Assembly: GCA_001604065.1 (NCBI GenBank)
Contig: LVAO01000006.1
Span: forward strand, 1 to 64,000
Reading direction: 5' to 3'
From: Clostridiales bacterium Firm_09
Lineage (GTDB): Bacteria; Bacillota; Clostridia; Christensenellales; DTU072
DNA length: 64,000 bases
Made by a program: the position numbers and the translations under genes. Shown piece after piece: positions 44,188-53,240 of the stretch. The notes under the pieces were generated by a model, which was not told the origin of the DNA, ran no database searches, and saw only the letters and a list, made by a program, of their open reading frames with translations. The first letter of the stretch is position 1. Every line of letters begins with the position of its first letter.

Positions 44188-45030
44188 TTAAGCTTCGCTG
44201 ATTGTATGGTTAAGGACGATATGCTTGAGGCTTTTGATTCCTTTATAGCAATTCTCTTTGGTTGTATAGCCTTGGCTTGCCAGAAGATTGACCGCGTTGG
44301 CCGCACGCAGGCGGAAGCGGAATTTGTTCTCGTTGTCGCGGTAGATTTCGTAAGCGGGACGGCCGATGACAGCTTTATAATCGCTTTTGGTCGCATCCAC
44401 GGTTTCTGCGTCCGCAATACTGATTACGGCGTCTATGCCGCCTTTGCAGGAATATTTATTGGCATAACCCTGGCTATGGCCGATTACAAAACCATTGGCA
44501 GCCTTAACCTTAAAACGAAAGCGGTTGCCGTTGTCCTTATAAATCTGAATGACACCCGGCCTTTTGAGCGCATCCGCCAGTTTTTCACTTTCTATCTGGG
44601 CGGGTTCCGGCGCCGGCGGCTCGGAAGGCGGAAGCGTTTCCTTCATCCTTTTCGCAGGTTCTTTTGCAGGCGTCATGATGGCAACCTTGGGATTTTCTTC
44701 CTTCTTGGCAACGGGGCCGACCGCGGCACAAGGTTTTTCGGCTGCAACAGGCGCTTTTAAGGGATCCTGTTCCGTCTCAAAACGCGGCGCGGTTTTGACG
44801 GACGCTTGGGGGACCGCGGGTGCGGGCACTTGCGCCGGCACAACCGGTCCGGAGGATCCGGTCTGCACGTTTGTCTCAGGAGAGGCCTTTCTTTTCCTGT
44901 TTTTTGCCCGCGATGAAGCCGCGACAAGAACGATTACCAGCAGCAGCAGGGCAGCACCTCCGATGCACGCATAAAGAACATTGTCCGCAAAAAAAACGAC
45001 AATGGATTCCCACAATTCGCTCAGATTCAT
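44188..45030 (-). CDS. membrane-anchored protein with two DUF1508 (YegP) domains
   Basis: 280 residues. One N-terminal membrane span (about 15-38, VLYACIGGAALLLLVIVLVAA) and a basic stop-transfer are followed by a Pro/Ala/Lys-rich linker (about 45-150). Two tandem DUF1508 repeats follow: GVIQIYKDNGNRFRFKVKA and AYEIYRDNENKFRFRLRA, each ending in a SQGY(A/T)xKxxCxxGI helix. The linker and domains are probably cytoplasmic. DUF1508 function is not established. GGAGG precedes the ATG. Last gene after typA. Confidence 0.85.
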   Translation of the reverse strand: MNLSELWESIVVFFADNVLYACIGGAALLLLVIVLVAASSRAKNRKRKASPETNVQTGSSGPVVPAQVPAPAVPQASVKTAPRFETEQDPLKAPVAAEKPCAAVGPVAKKEENPKVAIMTPAKEPAKRMKETLPPSEPPAPEPAQIESEKLADALKRPGVIQIYKDNGNRFRFKVKAANGFVIGHSQGYANKYSCKGGIDAVISIADAETVDATKSDYKAVIGRPAYEIYRDNENKFRFRLRAANAVNLLASQGYTTKENCYKGIKSLKHIVLNHTISEA

Positions 45031-45059
45031 GTTTTCTTCCTCCTGAGAAAATATTGATT

Positions 45060-46883
45060 CTATTTCTTTCTGTCCCGCATGGTTTTTCTCATTCTTTCAT
45101 CGTGATTCAGGATAATTTTACGGATGCGCAATGTTTTCGGAGTCACTTCCAGCATTTCGTCTTCGTCAAGAAATTCAATGCATTCTTCAAGCGAAAATTT
45201 CCGCGGCGGCTCCAGTCTCATCGCCTCATCGCTTCCGGAAGCGCGCATGTTGGTGACATGCTTCTTCTTGCAGACATTCACGCAGAGATCGTCCGGTTTG
45301 GGAGAATATCCGACCACCATGCCCGCGTAGACCTGCGTCTGGGGTTCAATGAACAATATGCCTCTTTCCTGCGCGTTGAACAATCCATAGGTAACAGCCT
45401 CCCCTGTTTCAAACGCGATAAGCGCACCGGAAGATCTGCGGGAAAATGCCTTTTTGACCGGAGCATATCCGTCAAAGATGCTGCTCATGATGCCTTCACC
45501 TTTTGTGTTTGTCAAAAAGTCGTTTCTGTATCCCAGAAGTCCTCTTTCAGGCACCCTGAATTCCATTTTGACTCTGTTGTTGAAGGTATGCATATTGGTC
45601 AGCTCGCCCTGCCGTCTGCCCATATCGTCCATGATGGTGCTCATTGCCCAGTCCGGCACTTCTATCGTCAATCGTTCATATGGCTCACAATTGACTCCGT
45701 CGATAACCTTATTGATGACCTGCGGCATGGACACCTGAAATTCGTATCCCTCCCTCCTCATATTTTCTATGAGGATGGAAAGATGGATTTCGCCTCTGCC
45801 GGAAACAACAAACGAATCCGTGGTATCAGTATCCTCAACCCGCAGCGATACATCCTTGAGAAGCTCTTTATAAAGCCTTGCCCGCAGGTGCCTGGACGTG
45901 ACAAATTTGCCTTCCCTGCCTGCAAACGGACTGTCGTTCACAGAGAACACCATCTGAAGAGTAGGCTCCGATATTTTGACAAAGTTGAGCGGCTCCACTT
46001 TTTCGGGCGAGCAAATGGTTTGACCGATTGTAATGTTTTCTATGCCGCTGAAGCAGACGATATCCCCCACGGAAGCGCTCTGGACATTGATTCTTGTAAG
46101 GCCATTGAACTGATAGATGTTGGTTATTTTTGAATTATACACTTCGTTCGTATGGTAGTTGCAGACGGTGACCTCCTGATTGGTTTTCATTTTTCCGCGT
46201 TCTATGCGTCCGATGGCGATGCGTCCCACATAGTCATTATAGTCGATTGAAGAAACAAGAACCTGCAAAGGCGCATCGTCTTCTCCCTCGGGAGGAAGGA
46301 TGTGTTTCAGTATCGTGTCAAACAACGGCTTAAGGTCGGTACCCAACTTGTCCGGCGTATAGCTTGCGACGCCAGCTCTACCCGAGCAGTAAATGATGGG
46401 GCTTTCCAATTGCTCTTCGTTGGCGTTGAGGTCCAGAAGCAGTTCATAGATTTCTTCCAGCACCTCCTGAGGACGCGCGTCCGGCTTGTCAATCTTATTG
46501 ATGCATATGATGACGCGGTGCTTCATTTCGAGCGCTTTCTGCAGTACAAAACGTGTCTGCGGCATCGGCCCCTCATAGGCATCCACCAAGAGGACGACAC
46601 CATTGATCATTTTGAGAACACGTTCCACTTCCCCTGAGAAATCCGCATGCCCGGGCGTATCCACAATATTGATTTTGACATCATTATACATGCAGGAAGT
46701 GTTTTTGGCAAGTATGGTGATTCCGCGTTCTCTTTCGAGGGGGTTGCTGTCCATGACACAGGTTTCGACCACCTGATTCTCACGGAACATTCCGCCCTGT
46801 TTCAGTAATGCGTCCACAAGCGTGGTTTTGCCGTGGTCGACGTGTGCAATGATTGCTATATTTCTTAAATCCTTTCTGATCAT
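45060..46883 (-). CDS. typA: ribosome-associated GTPase TypA/BipA
   Basis: A translational GTPase that assists 50S assembly and stress or cold adaptation. It has G1 AHVDHGKTTLVDALL, G2 RGITILAKNTS, G3 DTPGHADFSGEV, G4 NKIDKPDA and the BipA C-terminus (RKIILNHDERMRKTMRDRKK). The 607 residues are family length. It starts 7 bp after the upstream FnIII-like gene. Confidence 0.97.
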   Translation of the reverse strand: MIRKDLRNIAIIAHVDHGKTTLVDALLKQGGMFRENQVVETCVMDSNPLERERGITILAKNTSCMYNDVKINIVDTPGHADFSGEVERVLKMINGVVLLVDAYEGPMPQTRFVLQKALEMKHRVIICINKIDKPDARPQEVLEEIYELLLDLNANEEQLESPIIYCSGRAGVASYTPDKLGTDLKPLFDTILKHILPPEGEDDAPLQVLVSSIDYNDYVGRIAIGRIERGKMKTNQEVTVCNYHTNEVYNSKITNIYQFNGLTRINVQSASVGDIVCFSGIENITIGQTICSPEKVEPLNFVKISEPTLQMVFSVNDSPFAGREGKFVTSRHLRARLYKELLKDVSLRVEDTDTTDSFVVSGRGEIHLSILIENMRREGYEFQVSMPQVINKVIDGVNCEPYERLTIEVPDWAMSTIMDDMGRRQGELTNMHTFNNRVKMEFRVPERGLLGYRNDFLTNTKGEGIMSSIFDGYAPVKKAFSRRSSGALIAFETGEAVTYGLFNAQERGILFIEPQTQVYAGMVVGYSPKPDDLCVNVCKKKHVTNMRASGSDEAMRLEPPRKFSLEECIEFLDEDEMLEVTPKTLRIRKIILNHDERMRKTMRDRKK

Positions 46884-46890
46884 ATTCCAA

Positions 46891-47688
46891 TTATGTTTGC
46901 GGCATTATGGTGTAGAACACCTCTGCCCAGTTGTCCGACGGCGCATACATGATATCGATTATTCTGTCTCCGTATTCGCCTTGCTCATAAATCACGTAAT
47001 CATACGTGGTTGCTCTGTAATAAATCTTCCATTCTCCGCTTTCGCCATTGCCGAATCCGAAATCAAATGTTTTCAAATCCATGGCATTCATGACTTTTTT
47101 GGGATGCAGCATCATCGTATCTTTGTCCTGGCCGGGCGCAACAATAAAGAACTCATAGTAATTGACATATCCCTCTTTGACAACACCTTCTTTGTTCCTG
47201 TAATAATATGTCACAGGGTTCCAGGTGTCGATGAGCATTCTGATTTCAATCTGTTCGCCCTTTTTGTATTGCGCAATCCGGAAAGGCTCCGGCGTGTCGA
47301 GCGTAAGCGGAGGTATGACATACTCCTTCCAATCTGAAAATTCGCTTTCGCTTTTTCTCAGCACCGCTTTGACACGGAAGCTCAGAATTCCCTTTACGCG
47401 TTCGACAACACGATAATTATTTGCTGTTTTTACAACGTGGGTTTCTGCGCGATACAGAACATAGTCGTATTTGTATTCCAGCACATAGTATTCGGCGCCG
47501 GGCACCTTGTTCCACTTGATTACAGCAGAAAAATCCGGATACGCGGTAAGCGCTTCCACTTTCGGCGAAGGAATATCATAGGATGAAAGATACGCAAAGA
47601 ACGAAAATGCCGCACTGCCGAAAATGGCAGACACCGTGATGATTGCCAGAATGAATATCAGCTTTTTGCGCTTATCCGGATTTTTCAA
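46891..47688 (-). CDS. membrane-anchored protein with fibronectin-III-like domain
   Basis: 265 residues. A basic N-terminus and one membrane span (about 8-32) are followed by an extracellular region. About 42-125 resembles a fibronectin type III fold (AVIKWNKVPGAEYYVLEYKY... SFRVKAVLRKSESEFSDWKEYVIPP). The rest is beta-rich and Tyr-rich with no known motif. Function unknown. The start codon is TTG at 47688 (complement caa), 3 bp after the pfp stop, with a weak Shine-Dalgarno, so translation may depend on pfp. Confidence 0.75.
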   Translation of the reverse strand: MKNPDKRKKLIFILAIITVSAIFGSAAFSFFAYLSSYDIPSPKVEALTAYPDFSAVIKWNKVPGAEYYVLEYKYDYVLYRAETHVVKTANNYRVVERVKGILSFRVKAVLRKSESEFSDWKEYVIPPLTLDTPEPFRIAQYKKGEQIEIRMLIDTWNPVTYYYRNKEGVVKEGYVNYYEFFIVAPGQDKDTMMLHPKKVMNAMDLKTFDFGFGNGESGEWKIYYRATTYDYVIYEQGEYGDRIIDIMYAPSDNWAEVFYTIMPQT

Positions 47689-47691
47689 ATG

Positions 47692-48942
47692 CTATTTCAC
47701 CAGAACTTTTTTAAGTTTTGCAAAACGGGGCAATCCATCTTCAAGCGGCGCTTTGCAATCACCCTGAATGAGCGGCAGCGCGTAATCGATAAATGCCTGT
47801 CCGAGCATCGTGCCGTCTCCGGTAATCCACTCCAAAGGAACCTTTTTTTCTGTATTGGCGGCAAGTGCGACATCCATCAGCTTATATTTGCAGACGTATT
47901 TGCCGGAGGACATATCACGCTCAAACACTACCATTTTATCGGTTTCTCCTGCGACGGCAGCCCGTACGGCTTTTTGTCCCGCCTTAAAGGCTTCTTCTAC
48001 GTCGATTCTGCTTGCGAGGTGCGCACCGCATCTCTGCATCAGTGAAAATTCGATGCCTCTTACCTTGACGCCGTAGCGGTTGCCGATGAGGTCGGCAAGC
48101 TTAATCGCCAATCCGCCAAGTTGCGCGTGTCCGAAATTGTCCTTCTTCATCTGCTCTGCGGAAATTGCCTCCGCAACGTATTCGCCCTCGGGGGTCTTGA
48201 TGCCCTCCGAAACAGCGACAATGCACTTACCCTTGTTCTTGTCCATTATCTCCTTGACCCTGACAAGGAATTTCTCAATATCAAAAGGCAATTCCGGAAG
48301 ATAAATGAGATCGGGACCCAGGCCCTTATAGCTTGCGAGCGCCGATGCCGCAGTCAGCCAGCCGGCATTGCGGCCCATAATTTCGACGACCGTCACCTGT
48401 CCTTTGTCATAAACAGTTGCATCAAGATTCAGTTCCATCATTGTCGTAGCGACATATTTTGCGGCGGAGGCATAACCCGGGCAATGGTCGGTTCCATAAA
48501 GATCATTGTCGATGGTCTTGGGCACGCCGATCACGTTGCAATCATAGCCGGACTTCATAAGGTATTTTGAAACTTTGTTGCAGGTGTCCATGCTGTCATT
48601 GCCGCCATTATAGAAAAAATAACGGACATTGTATTTTTTGAAGATTTCAAGAATCCTCTTATAATCCGTTTCGTCGGCCTCCGCGTTCTTCAGCTTGTAG
48701 CGCACGGAGCCCAAAGCAGACGAAGGTGTATATTTAAGAAGTTCCAGCTCCTTTTTATCCTCTTTGCTGATATCATAGAGTCTGTCATCCAAAATGCCTT
48801 TGATGCCATGGGCGGCGCCATAGACGGCAGTAATGTTCTTTTGTTTGAGCGCTTCAAGAAAGACTCCCGCCGCGCTGGCGTTAATGACCGACGTGGGACC
48901 GCCGGATTGTCCGAAAATGCAAGCTCCTACCAGATTTTTCAT
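47692..48942 (-). CDS. pfp: 6-phosphofructokinase, diphosphate-dependent type
   Basis: Interconverts fructose-6-phosphate and fructose-1,6-bisphosphate. The phosphoryl-donor site reads GGNDSMD, with Asp where ATP enzymes have Gly (E. coli Gly104), and PKTIDND, with Lys at the Gly124 position; both are the known PPi-specific residues. The 416 residues also carry MGRNAGWLTAASAL and SLMQRCGAHLASR. It lies 39 bp after pfkA. Paired ATP- and PPi-enzymes allow reversible, energy-saving glycolysis. Confidence 0.93.
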   Translation of the reverse strand: MKNLVGACIFGQSGGPTSVINASAAGVFLEALKQKNITAVYGAAHGIKGILDDRLYDISKEDKKELELLKYTPSSALGSVRYKLKNAEADETDYKRILEIFKKYNVRYFFYNGGNDSMDTCNKVSKYLMKSGYDCNVIGVPKTIDNDLYGTDHCPGYASAAKYVATTMMELNLDATVYDKGQVTVVEIMGRNAGWLTAASALASYKGLGPDLIYLPELPFDIEKFLVRVKEIMDKNKGKCIVAVSEGIKTPEGEYVAEAISAEQMKKDNFGHAQLGGLAIKLADLIGNRYGVKVRGIEFSLMQRCGAHLASRIDVEEAFKAGQKAVRAAVAGETDKMVVFERDMSSGKYVCKYKLMDVALAANTEKKVPLEWITGDGTMLGQAFIDYALPLIQGDCKAPLEDGLPRFAKLKKVLVK

Positions 48943-48981
48943 AATCGTATATCTCCTTATACTATTTTGTACATTTATCGT

Positions 48982-49944
48982 TTACTGCGAGAGCAGCGTG
49001 GCGATTCTGTAGAGGTCTTTGTCGATGACGCGCGGCATATCAAGCGCTTCGACAACATCGACAGCGATGATCGCATTGTTTTTTATGCCGACAACCTTAC
49101 CGCCCTCATCATTTTTCAAAAGATCGACAGCCTTGACGGCGCAACGCGCGGCAAGCACTCTGTCTGCCATGCTTGGAGTGCCCCCTCTTTGTATGTATCC
49201 GAGCTTGACCGTGCGGATGACAATGGGGATTTTGGCTTCGATCTGCTTTTTGAGCGTATCCGCATCGCAGACGCCCTCGGCAAGCAATATGATATCCGAC
49301 ACCTTGCCTTTGATGATATTGCGCTTCATGGCAGCGCAAAGCTCGTCAAGGTTGAAAGGGATTTCCGGCACAATCATCGCTTCGGCGCCTCCCGCCAATC
49401 CCGCATACAAAGCAATGTCTCCGCAATGTCTTCCCATTACCTCAATGATACAAGCGCGGTCATGCGAGGTCATGGTATCGCGGATGTTGTTGATGGCAGA
49501 AAGAACGGTGTTTACCGCGGTATCAAAACCGAGCGTGTAATCCGTATAAGCAAGGTCATTGTCGATGGTGCCGGGAATGCCCGCACATGGAAAACCGTAT
49601 TGAACATACAAATCTTTCATGCCCCGGTAGGAACCATCGCCGCCGATAACAATCAGCCCTTCGATTCCGTACGCTTTGAGCACCTCGATGGCTTTATCCA
49701 TTCCTTCTTTGGTCTGGAATTCGGGACATCTTGCGGTTTTCAAGATTGTCCCTCCTCTGTGAATCGTATCCGAGACGGAGCGGCTGTCCATTTTGTAGAG
49801 GTTTCCTTTAATCAATCCGTCATAGCCTCTCTCTACGCCGAATACTTCCATATTTTGGGAGATTGCATAACGAACGGTCGCGCGTATGGCGGCGTTCATA
49901 CCGGGCGCATCTCCTCCGCTTGTCAGAACCGCTATTCTTCTCAT
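48982..49944 (-). CDS. pfkA: ATP-dependent 6-phosphofructokinase
   Basis: The committed step of glycolysis. The N-terminus RIAVLTSGGDAPGMNAAIRA, the donor site GGDGSYRG (Gly104) and PGTIDNDLAYTD (Gly124) mark ATP use, and EVMGRHCGDIALYAGLA binds the sugar phosphate. The 320 residues match E. coli PfkA. The start at 49944 has AAGGAG 7 bases upstream; the 50004 start in the track is an extension. The Shine-Dalgarno overlaps the stop of the 39-codon ORF upstream. Confidence 0.97.
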   Translation of the reverse strand: MRRIAVLTSGGDAPGMNAAIRATVRYAISQNMEVFGVERGYDGLIKGNLYKMDSRSVSDTIHRGGTILKTARCPEFQTKEGMDKAIEVLKAYGIEGLIVIGGDGSYRGMKDLYVQYGFPCAGIPGTIDNDLAYTDYTLGFDTAVNTVLSAINNIRDTMTSHDRACIIEVMGRHCGDIALYAGLAGGAEAMIVPEIPFNLDELCAAMKRNIIKGKVSDIILLAEGVCDADTLKKQIEAKIPIVIRTVKLGYIQRGGTPSMADRVLAARCAVKAVDLLKNDEGGKVVGIKNNAIIAVDVVEALDMPRVIDKDLYRIATLLSQ

Positions 49945-49948
49945 GGCA

Positions 49949-50068
49949 TTACTCCTTTTTCTTTTTGCGGTCGTTTTTCTTTGACCGAATTCTTTGGTTG
50001 GCATGTTTTGTTTCGCTTATAATGATCTTTACCAATCCGGCAACAGGAAGAAGCAAAACAACGGTCAC
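49949..50068 (-). CDS. putative 39-residue single-span membrane protein
   Basis: Too short for the ORF track. A GTG start overlaps the proA stop (GTGA, 4-bp overlap) and the TAA stop lies 4 bp before the pfkA ATG. The product has one hydrophobic segment (VTVVLLLPVAGLVKIII) and a very basic tail (RSKKNDRKKKKE). The stop/start overlaps on both sides and the TM-plus-basic pattern suggest a real small protein or a coupling ORF for pfkA. No family is recognised and no clear Shine-Dalgarno is present. It could be a chance frame. Confidence 0.45.
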   Translation of the reverse strand: MTVVLLLPVAGLVKIIISETKHANQRIRSKKNDRKKKKE

Positions 50069-51318
50069 TGCCGTATCTGCCCATTGCCCGTCACCGTATA
50101 TTTGACGCTTGTCAGTTCCCGCAACCCGATGGGACCCCTTACATGAAGTTTTTGTGTACTGATGCCCATCTCCGCTCCGAGACCGAACTCAAAACCATCC
50201 GTAAAACGCGTGGATGCGTTGACATATACCGCAGCCGAATCCACTTCACGCATGAATTTTTCCGCCTTCTTCTGATCGGATGTCACGATCGCATCACTGT
50301 GCCGCGTACCATATTTGTTGATATGATCGATTGCCTCCTGAATGCCGGAAACTGCCTTCACCTTGATGATTAGGTCGTCATACTCCCGGTAAAACTCCTC
50401 TTCGTCTGCTTCTTTTATTTCGCAATCCGCTCCCGACAGGGACAATATTTCTTTTGTCCCGCGGATCTCAACTCCGGCGGCATAAAGCGAGGCAAGCATT
50501 TCTTTGATATATTCTGTGCCGAACTCCCTGTCAATCAGCAGGGTCTCAAGCGCATTGCAGGTGGACGGACGGCTGCATTTTGCGTTGATGGCAAGGCGGA
50601 TTGCCATATCCTTGTCTGCGTCAGACGCAATATACATATGGCAGTTGCCTCCGGAAGAAGCGATGACCGGCATTACAGCATTGGCGAGAACAACTTTTTT
50701 GAGTTCTTCTCCACCTCTGGGAATGACTACGTCGATGAATTTCTCTTGTCTGAGCATTTCTACCGTCAATGCGCGGTCCGCACCTTCGATAAGCCCCACG
50801 ATATCGGGAGAAAGACCGGTATCCATAAGCGCTTGCCTGATGAGTCCGACAAGACGCCCGACGCTTTCTGTACTGTCCCGGCTGCCGCGCAAAATGACGC
50901 CGTTGCCGCTTTTTATGCAAAGCGCCGCGGCATCGACTGCAACATTGGGACGCGCCTCAAAGATGATGCCGATTACTCCGAGAGGCGCCCGCACTCTGTC
51001 GATTTTCAGTCCGTTGGGCCGGATGACGCTTTCTACAATTTCGCCTACGGGATCGGGAAGCGCAATGATCGCGTCCAGTCCCTCCGCCATCTGCCGTATC
51101 CGCGCAGGACTGAGTGCCAGACGATCCAAATAGGCTGCACCCTTTCCGGCCGCTTTTGCCCTTTCTGAATCGAGGGCATTTGCCCTGAGGAGCTCCTCTT
51201 CATTTATAAACAAAAGCTCTTTAAGCCGGGACAGGACGCGGTTTTTTTGTTCTGTCGCGGAGGAAGAAAAAGAAAAAGAAGCATATTTGGCTTTGGCACA
51301 CAGATCGCCGACACTCAT
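50065..51318 (-). CDS. proA: gamma-glutamyl phosphate reductase
   Basis: Second step of proline synthesis: NADPH reduction of glutamyl phosphate to the semialdehyde. The 417-residue aldehyde-dehydrogenase-fold protein has the catalytic Cys in SRPSTCNALETLL, FEARPNVAVDAAALCIKSGN and the C-terminal GLGAEMGISTQKLHVRGPIGLRELTS. No proB is nearby. It starts 5 bp after yebC. Confidence 0.96.
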   Translation of the reverse strand: MSVGDLCAKAKYASFSFSSSATEQKNRVLSRLKELLFINEEELLRANALDSERAKAAGKGAAYLDRLALSPARIRQMAEGLDAIIALPDPVGEIVESVIRPNGLKIDRVRAPLGVIGIIFEARPNVAVDAAALCIKSGNGVILRGSRDSTESVGRLVGLIRQALMDTGLSPDIVGLIEGADRALTVEMLRQEKFIDVVIPRGGEELKKVVLANAVMPVIASSGGNCHMYIASDADKDMAIRLAINAKCSRPSTCNALETLLIDREFGTEYIKEMLASLYAAGVEIRGTKEILSLSGADCEIKEADEEEFYREYDDLIIKVKAVSGIQEAIDHINKYGTRHSDAIVTSDQKKAEKFMREVDSAAVYVNASTRFTDGFEFGLGAEMGISTQKLHVRGPIGLRELTSVKYTVTGNGQIRQ

Positions 51319-51323
51319 TAATT

Positions 51324-52061
51324 TTATTCCTCTTCTTCAATTTCGGGAAGAATCGCATTATGATAAACATTCTGCACGTCGTCGTTTTCTTCCATTTTTT
51401 CAATCAGCTTCTGTACCGATTCAAGATGTTCGCCGGGGTCGATCTGCACATCGGAAAGCATATCGATATTTTGAGAAAGCACATTGACACCCGCCTTGCG
51501 CAGCCTGTCCGCCACTTCGCCCATTTCGGAAGGTTGTGTATAAATTTCAAATACGTCTTCGTCCGTGACAAGGTCTTCGGCGCCCGCGTCCAGCACGATC
51601 ATCATCATGTCGTCTTCGGAAAAGCCTTTCTTATCCGCAATGATGACACCTTTTTTGTTGAACATGAACGAAACGCAACCGTTTTGACCCATGGCTCCGC
51701 CGTATTTGTCAAAAATATGCCTCACTTCGCCGGCCGTACGGTTTCTGTTGTCGGTCAATGCTTCGACAATGATGGCGACACCGCCCGCGGCATAGCCTTC
51801 ATAGGTGATTTCTTCGTAATTGACCGCATCCAGCTCACCGCTTGCTTTTCTTATTGACCGCATGATGTTGTCGCTGGGCATATTGTTCTGCTTTGCTTTG
51901 GCGATGACATCGCGCAAGCGTGAATTGTTATTGGGATCTGGTCCCCCTTGTTTGACCGCGATGGCAAGTTCTCTGCCTATTTTGGTAAAAACGCTGCCTC
52001 TGATGGCATCCGTCTTTCCTTTCTTGACTTTGATATTCGCCCATTTGCTGTGTCCTGACAT
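51324..52061 (-). CDS. YebC/PmpR-family protein
   Basis: A 245-residue member of the TACO1/YebC family, described as a transcriptional regulator and, more recently, as a translation factor at proline-rich stalls. The start MSGHSKWANIKVKKGKTDA and the segments EGYAAGGVAIIVEALTDNRNRT and FMFNKKGVI are diagnostic; the acidic tail ends in EIEEEE. It lies between spoU and proA with short gaps, so the three are co-transcribed. Confidence 0.95.
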   Translation of the reverse strand: MSGHSKWANIKVKKGKTDAIRGSVFTKIGRELAIAVKQGGPDPNNNSRLRDVIAKAKQNNMPSDNIMRSIRKASGELDAVNYEEITYEGYAAGGVAIIVEALTDNRNRTAGEVRHIFDKYGGAMGQNGCVSFMFNKKGVIIADKKGFSEDDMMMIVLDAGAEDLVTDEDVFEIYTQPSEMGEVADRLRKAGVNVLSQNIDMLSDVQIDPGEHLESVQKLIEKMEENDDVQNVYHNAILPEIEEEE

Positions 52062-52072
52062 ATAAATCTCCG

Positions 52073-52825
52073 TTATTGATAAATTCTGTGTGTGATTGCC
52101 GACAGAGCGATCGAAACGCTGACCGCGGCATTGAGACTTTCGATACCTCCTCCGTACATCGGTACGGCGAGCGTATAAGACGAAATTGCGCTGACGGTTT
52201 TTGACACACCGTGCGCCTCATTGCCCACCGCAAGAGCAAGCCGGGCAGGAGGAACGAATCCATAAACATCTGCACCGCTCATATCGAGAGCAGCGACAGT
52301 GTAATCTCTTAAAAGGTCAGGAAGTTCTTCGCGCTTTGCTTCCAGAAGGTTCGCAAGAAAAATACCGCCCATGGAAGCACGTACGGTCTTGGGATTATAA
52401 AAATCTGCGCATTCCGCGCCGATAATATCATAAACTCCCAGTGCACATGCCGTGCGAAGGATGGTACCCAGATTGCCGGGATCGGAAATGCCGTCAAGAA
52501 GCAAAACAATCCTGCCGCTCAAGGGCTTGGACTTGGGAATGGGTACTACGGCGAGTACGCCGCCGGAAGACACTGTTTCAGAAATGCCGTCAAACACCTT
52601 GTCTGCGACCAGCGTAGTCTCTCCCGTCCAGTTTTCCAACAGATGCTTGTGTTTTTCTGCAACGCCGGCGCGCACAAAAAGAGAAGCCGATTTGTCCTGC
52701 ATATCCTTTATGAGGTTGATTCCCTCCGCGACAAAGAGACCGCTTTCTGACCGACCTTTTTTGTCGCTCAGGCTACGTATCAATTTGATTTTTGCGTTTT
52801 GCGCAGAGGAAATCATTTCATTCAT
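52073..52825 (-). CDS. SpoU/TrmH-family RNA 2'-O-methyltransferase
   Basis: SAM-dependent methyltransferase of rRNA or tRNA ribose. 250 residues. An N-terminal substrate-binding domain (KIKLIRSLSDKKGRSESGLFVAEG) is followed by the trefoil-knot SPOUT domain with motif 1 ILLLDGISDPGNLGTILRTA, motif 2 ALAVGNEAHGVS and motif 3 VPMYGGGIESLNAAVSVSI. The site modified is unknown; RlmB- and TsnR-type enzymes look alike. It begins right after the rplT terminator, with no good Shine-Dalgarno at the first ATG; the ATG at 52816 is an alternative. Confidence 0.9.
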   Translation of the reverse strand: MNEMISSAQNAKIKLIRSLSDKKGRSESGLFVAEGINLIKDMQDKSASLFVRAGVAEKHKHLLENWTGETTLVADKVFDGISETVSSGGVLAVVPIPKSKPLSGRIVLLLDGISDPGNLGTILRTACALGVYDIIGAECADFYNPKTVRASMGGIFLANLLEAKREELPDLLRDYTVAALDMSGADVYGFVPPARLALAVGNEAHGVSKTVSAISSYTLAVPMYGGGIESLNAAVSVSIALSAITHRIYQ

Positions 52826-52835
52826 GGCCGACTAG

Positions 52836-52866
52836 AAAAACGGCTGCTTCGCTTTCGAAACAGCCT
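52836..52866 (-). terminator. terminator after rplT
   Basis: On the minus strand GGCTG-TTTCGAAAGCGAAG-CAGCC folds with an inner TCG/CGA pair and is followed by GTTTTTC. It closes the infC-rpmI-rplT operon just before spoU. Confidence 0.75.
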
Positions 52867-52873
52867 TTGTTTT

Positions 52874-53230
52874 TTATGCGTTGAGCGCTTTTTTAGCTGA
52901 GTCGCAGAGACTTGCAAATGCCTTTGCGTCATTGACGGCAAGGTCTGCAATAATCTTTCTGTTGAGGCCGATGCCGGCAACCTTAAGCCCGTGCATCAAG
53001 CGGCTGTAAGAAAGATCATTCATTCTGGCTGCAGCATTGATCCGTGCGATCCAGAGGGTACGGAAATCTCTCTTTTTCAGGCGTCTTCCGACATAAGCAT
53101 ACTGTCCGCTCTTCATGACCGCCTGGCGGGCGACTCTGTAAAGCTTGCTTTTGGAACCGTAATAACCTTTGGCTCTCCTTAAGATTTTTCTGCGCTTTTT
53201 GACAGCGTTGACTGCTCTTTTGATTCTCAT
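52874..53230 (-). CDS. rplT: 50S ribosomal protein L20
   Basis: Early 23S-binding protein and, in Firmicutes, autogenous repressor of its operon. The 118 residues include [21 protein letters not shown] and [20 protein letters not shown]. Last in infC-rpmI-rplT, 10 bp after rpmI. Confidence 0.98.
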   Translation of the reverse strand: MRIKRAVNAVKKRRKILRRAKGYYGSKSKLYRVARQAVMKSGQYAYVGRRLKKRDFRTLWIARINAAARMNDLSYSRLMHGLKVAGIGLNRKIIADLAVNDAKAFASLCDSAKKALNA

Positions 53231-53240
53231 GGTATGCCTC

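Noticed and set aside
44820-46133. 437-residue plus-strand ORF
   Set aside because: Antisense to typA and the DUF1508 gene, both well supported.
48808-50022. 404-residue plus-strand ORF
   Set aside because: Antisense to pfkA and pfp.
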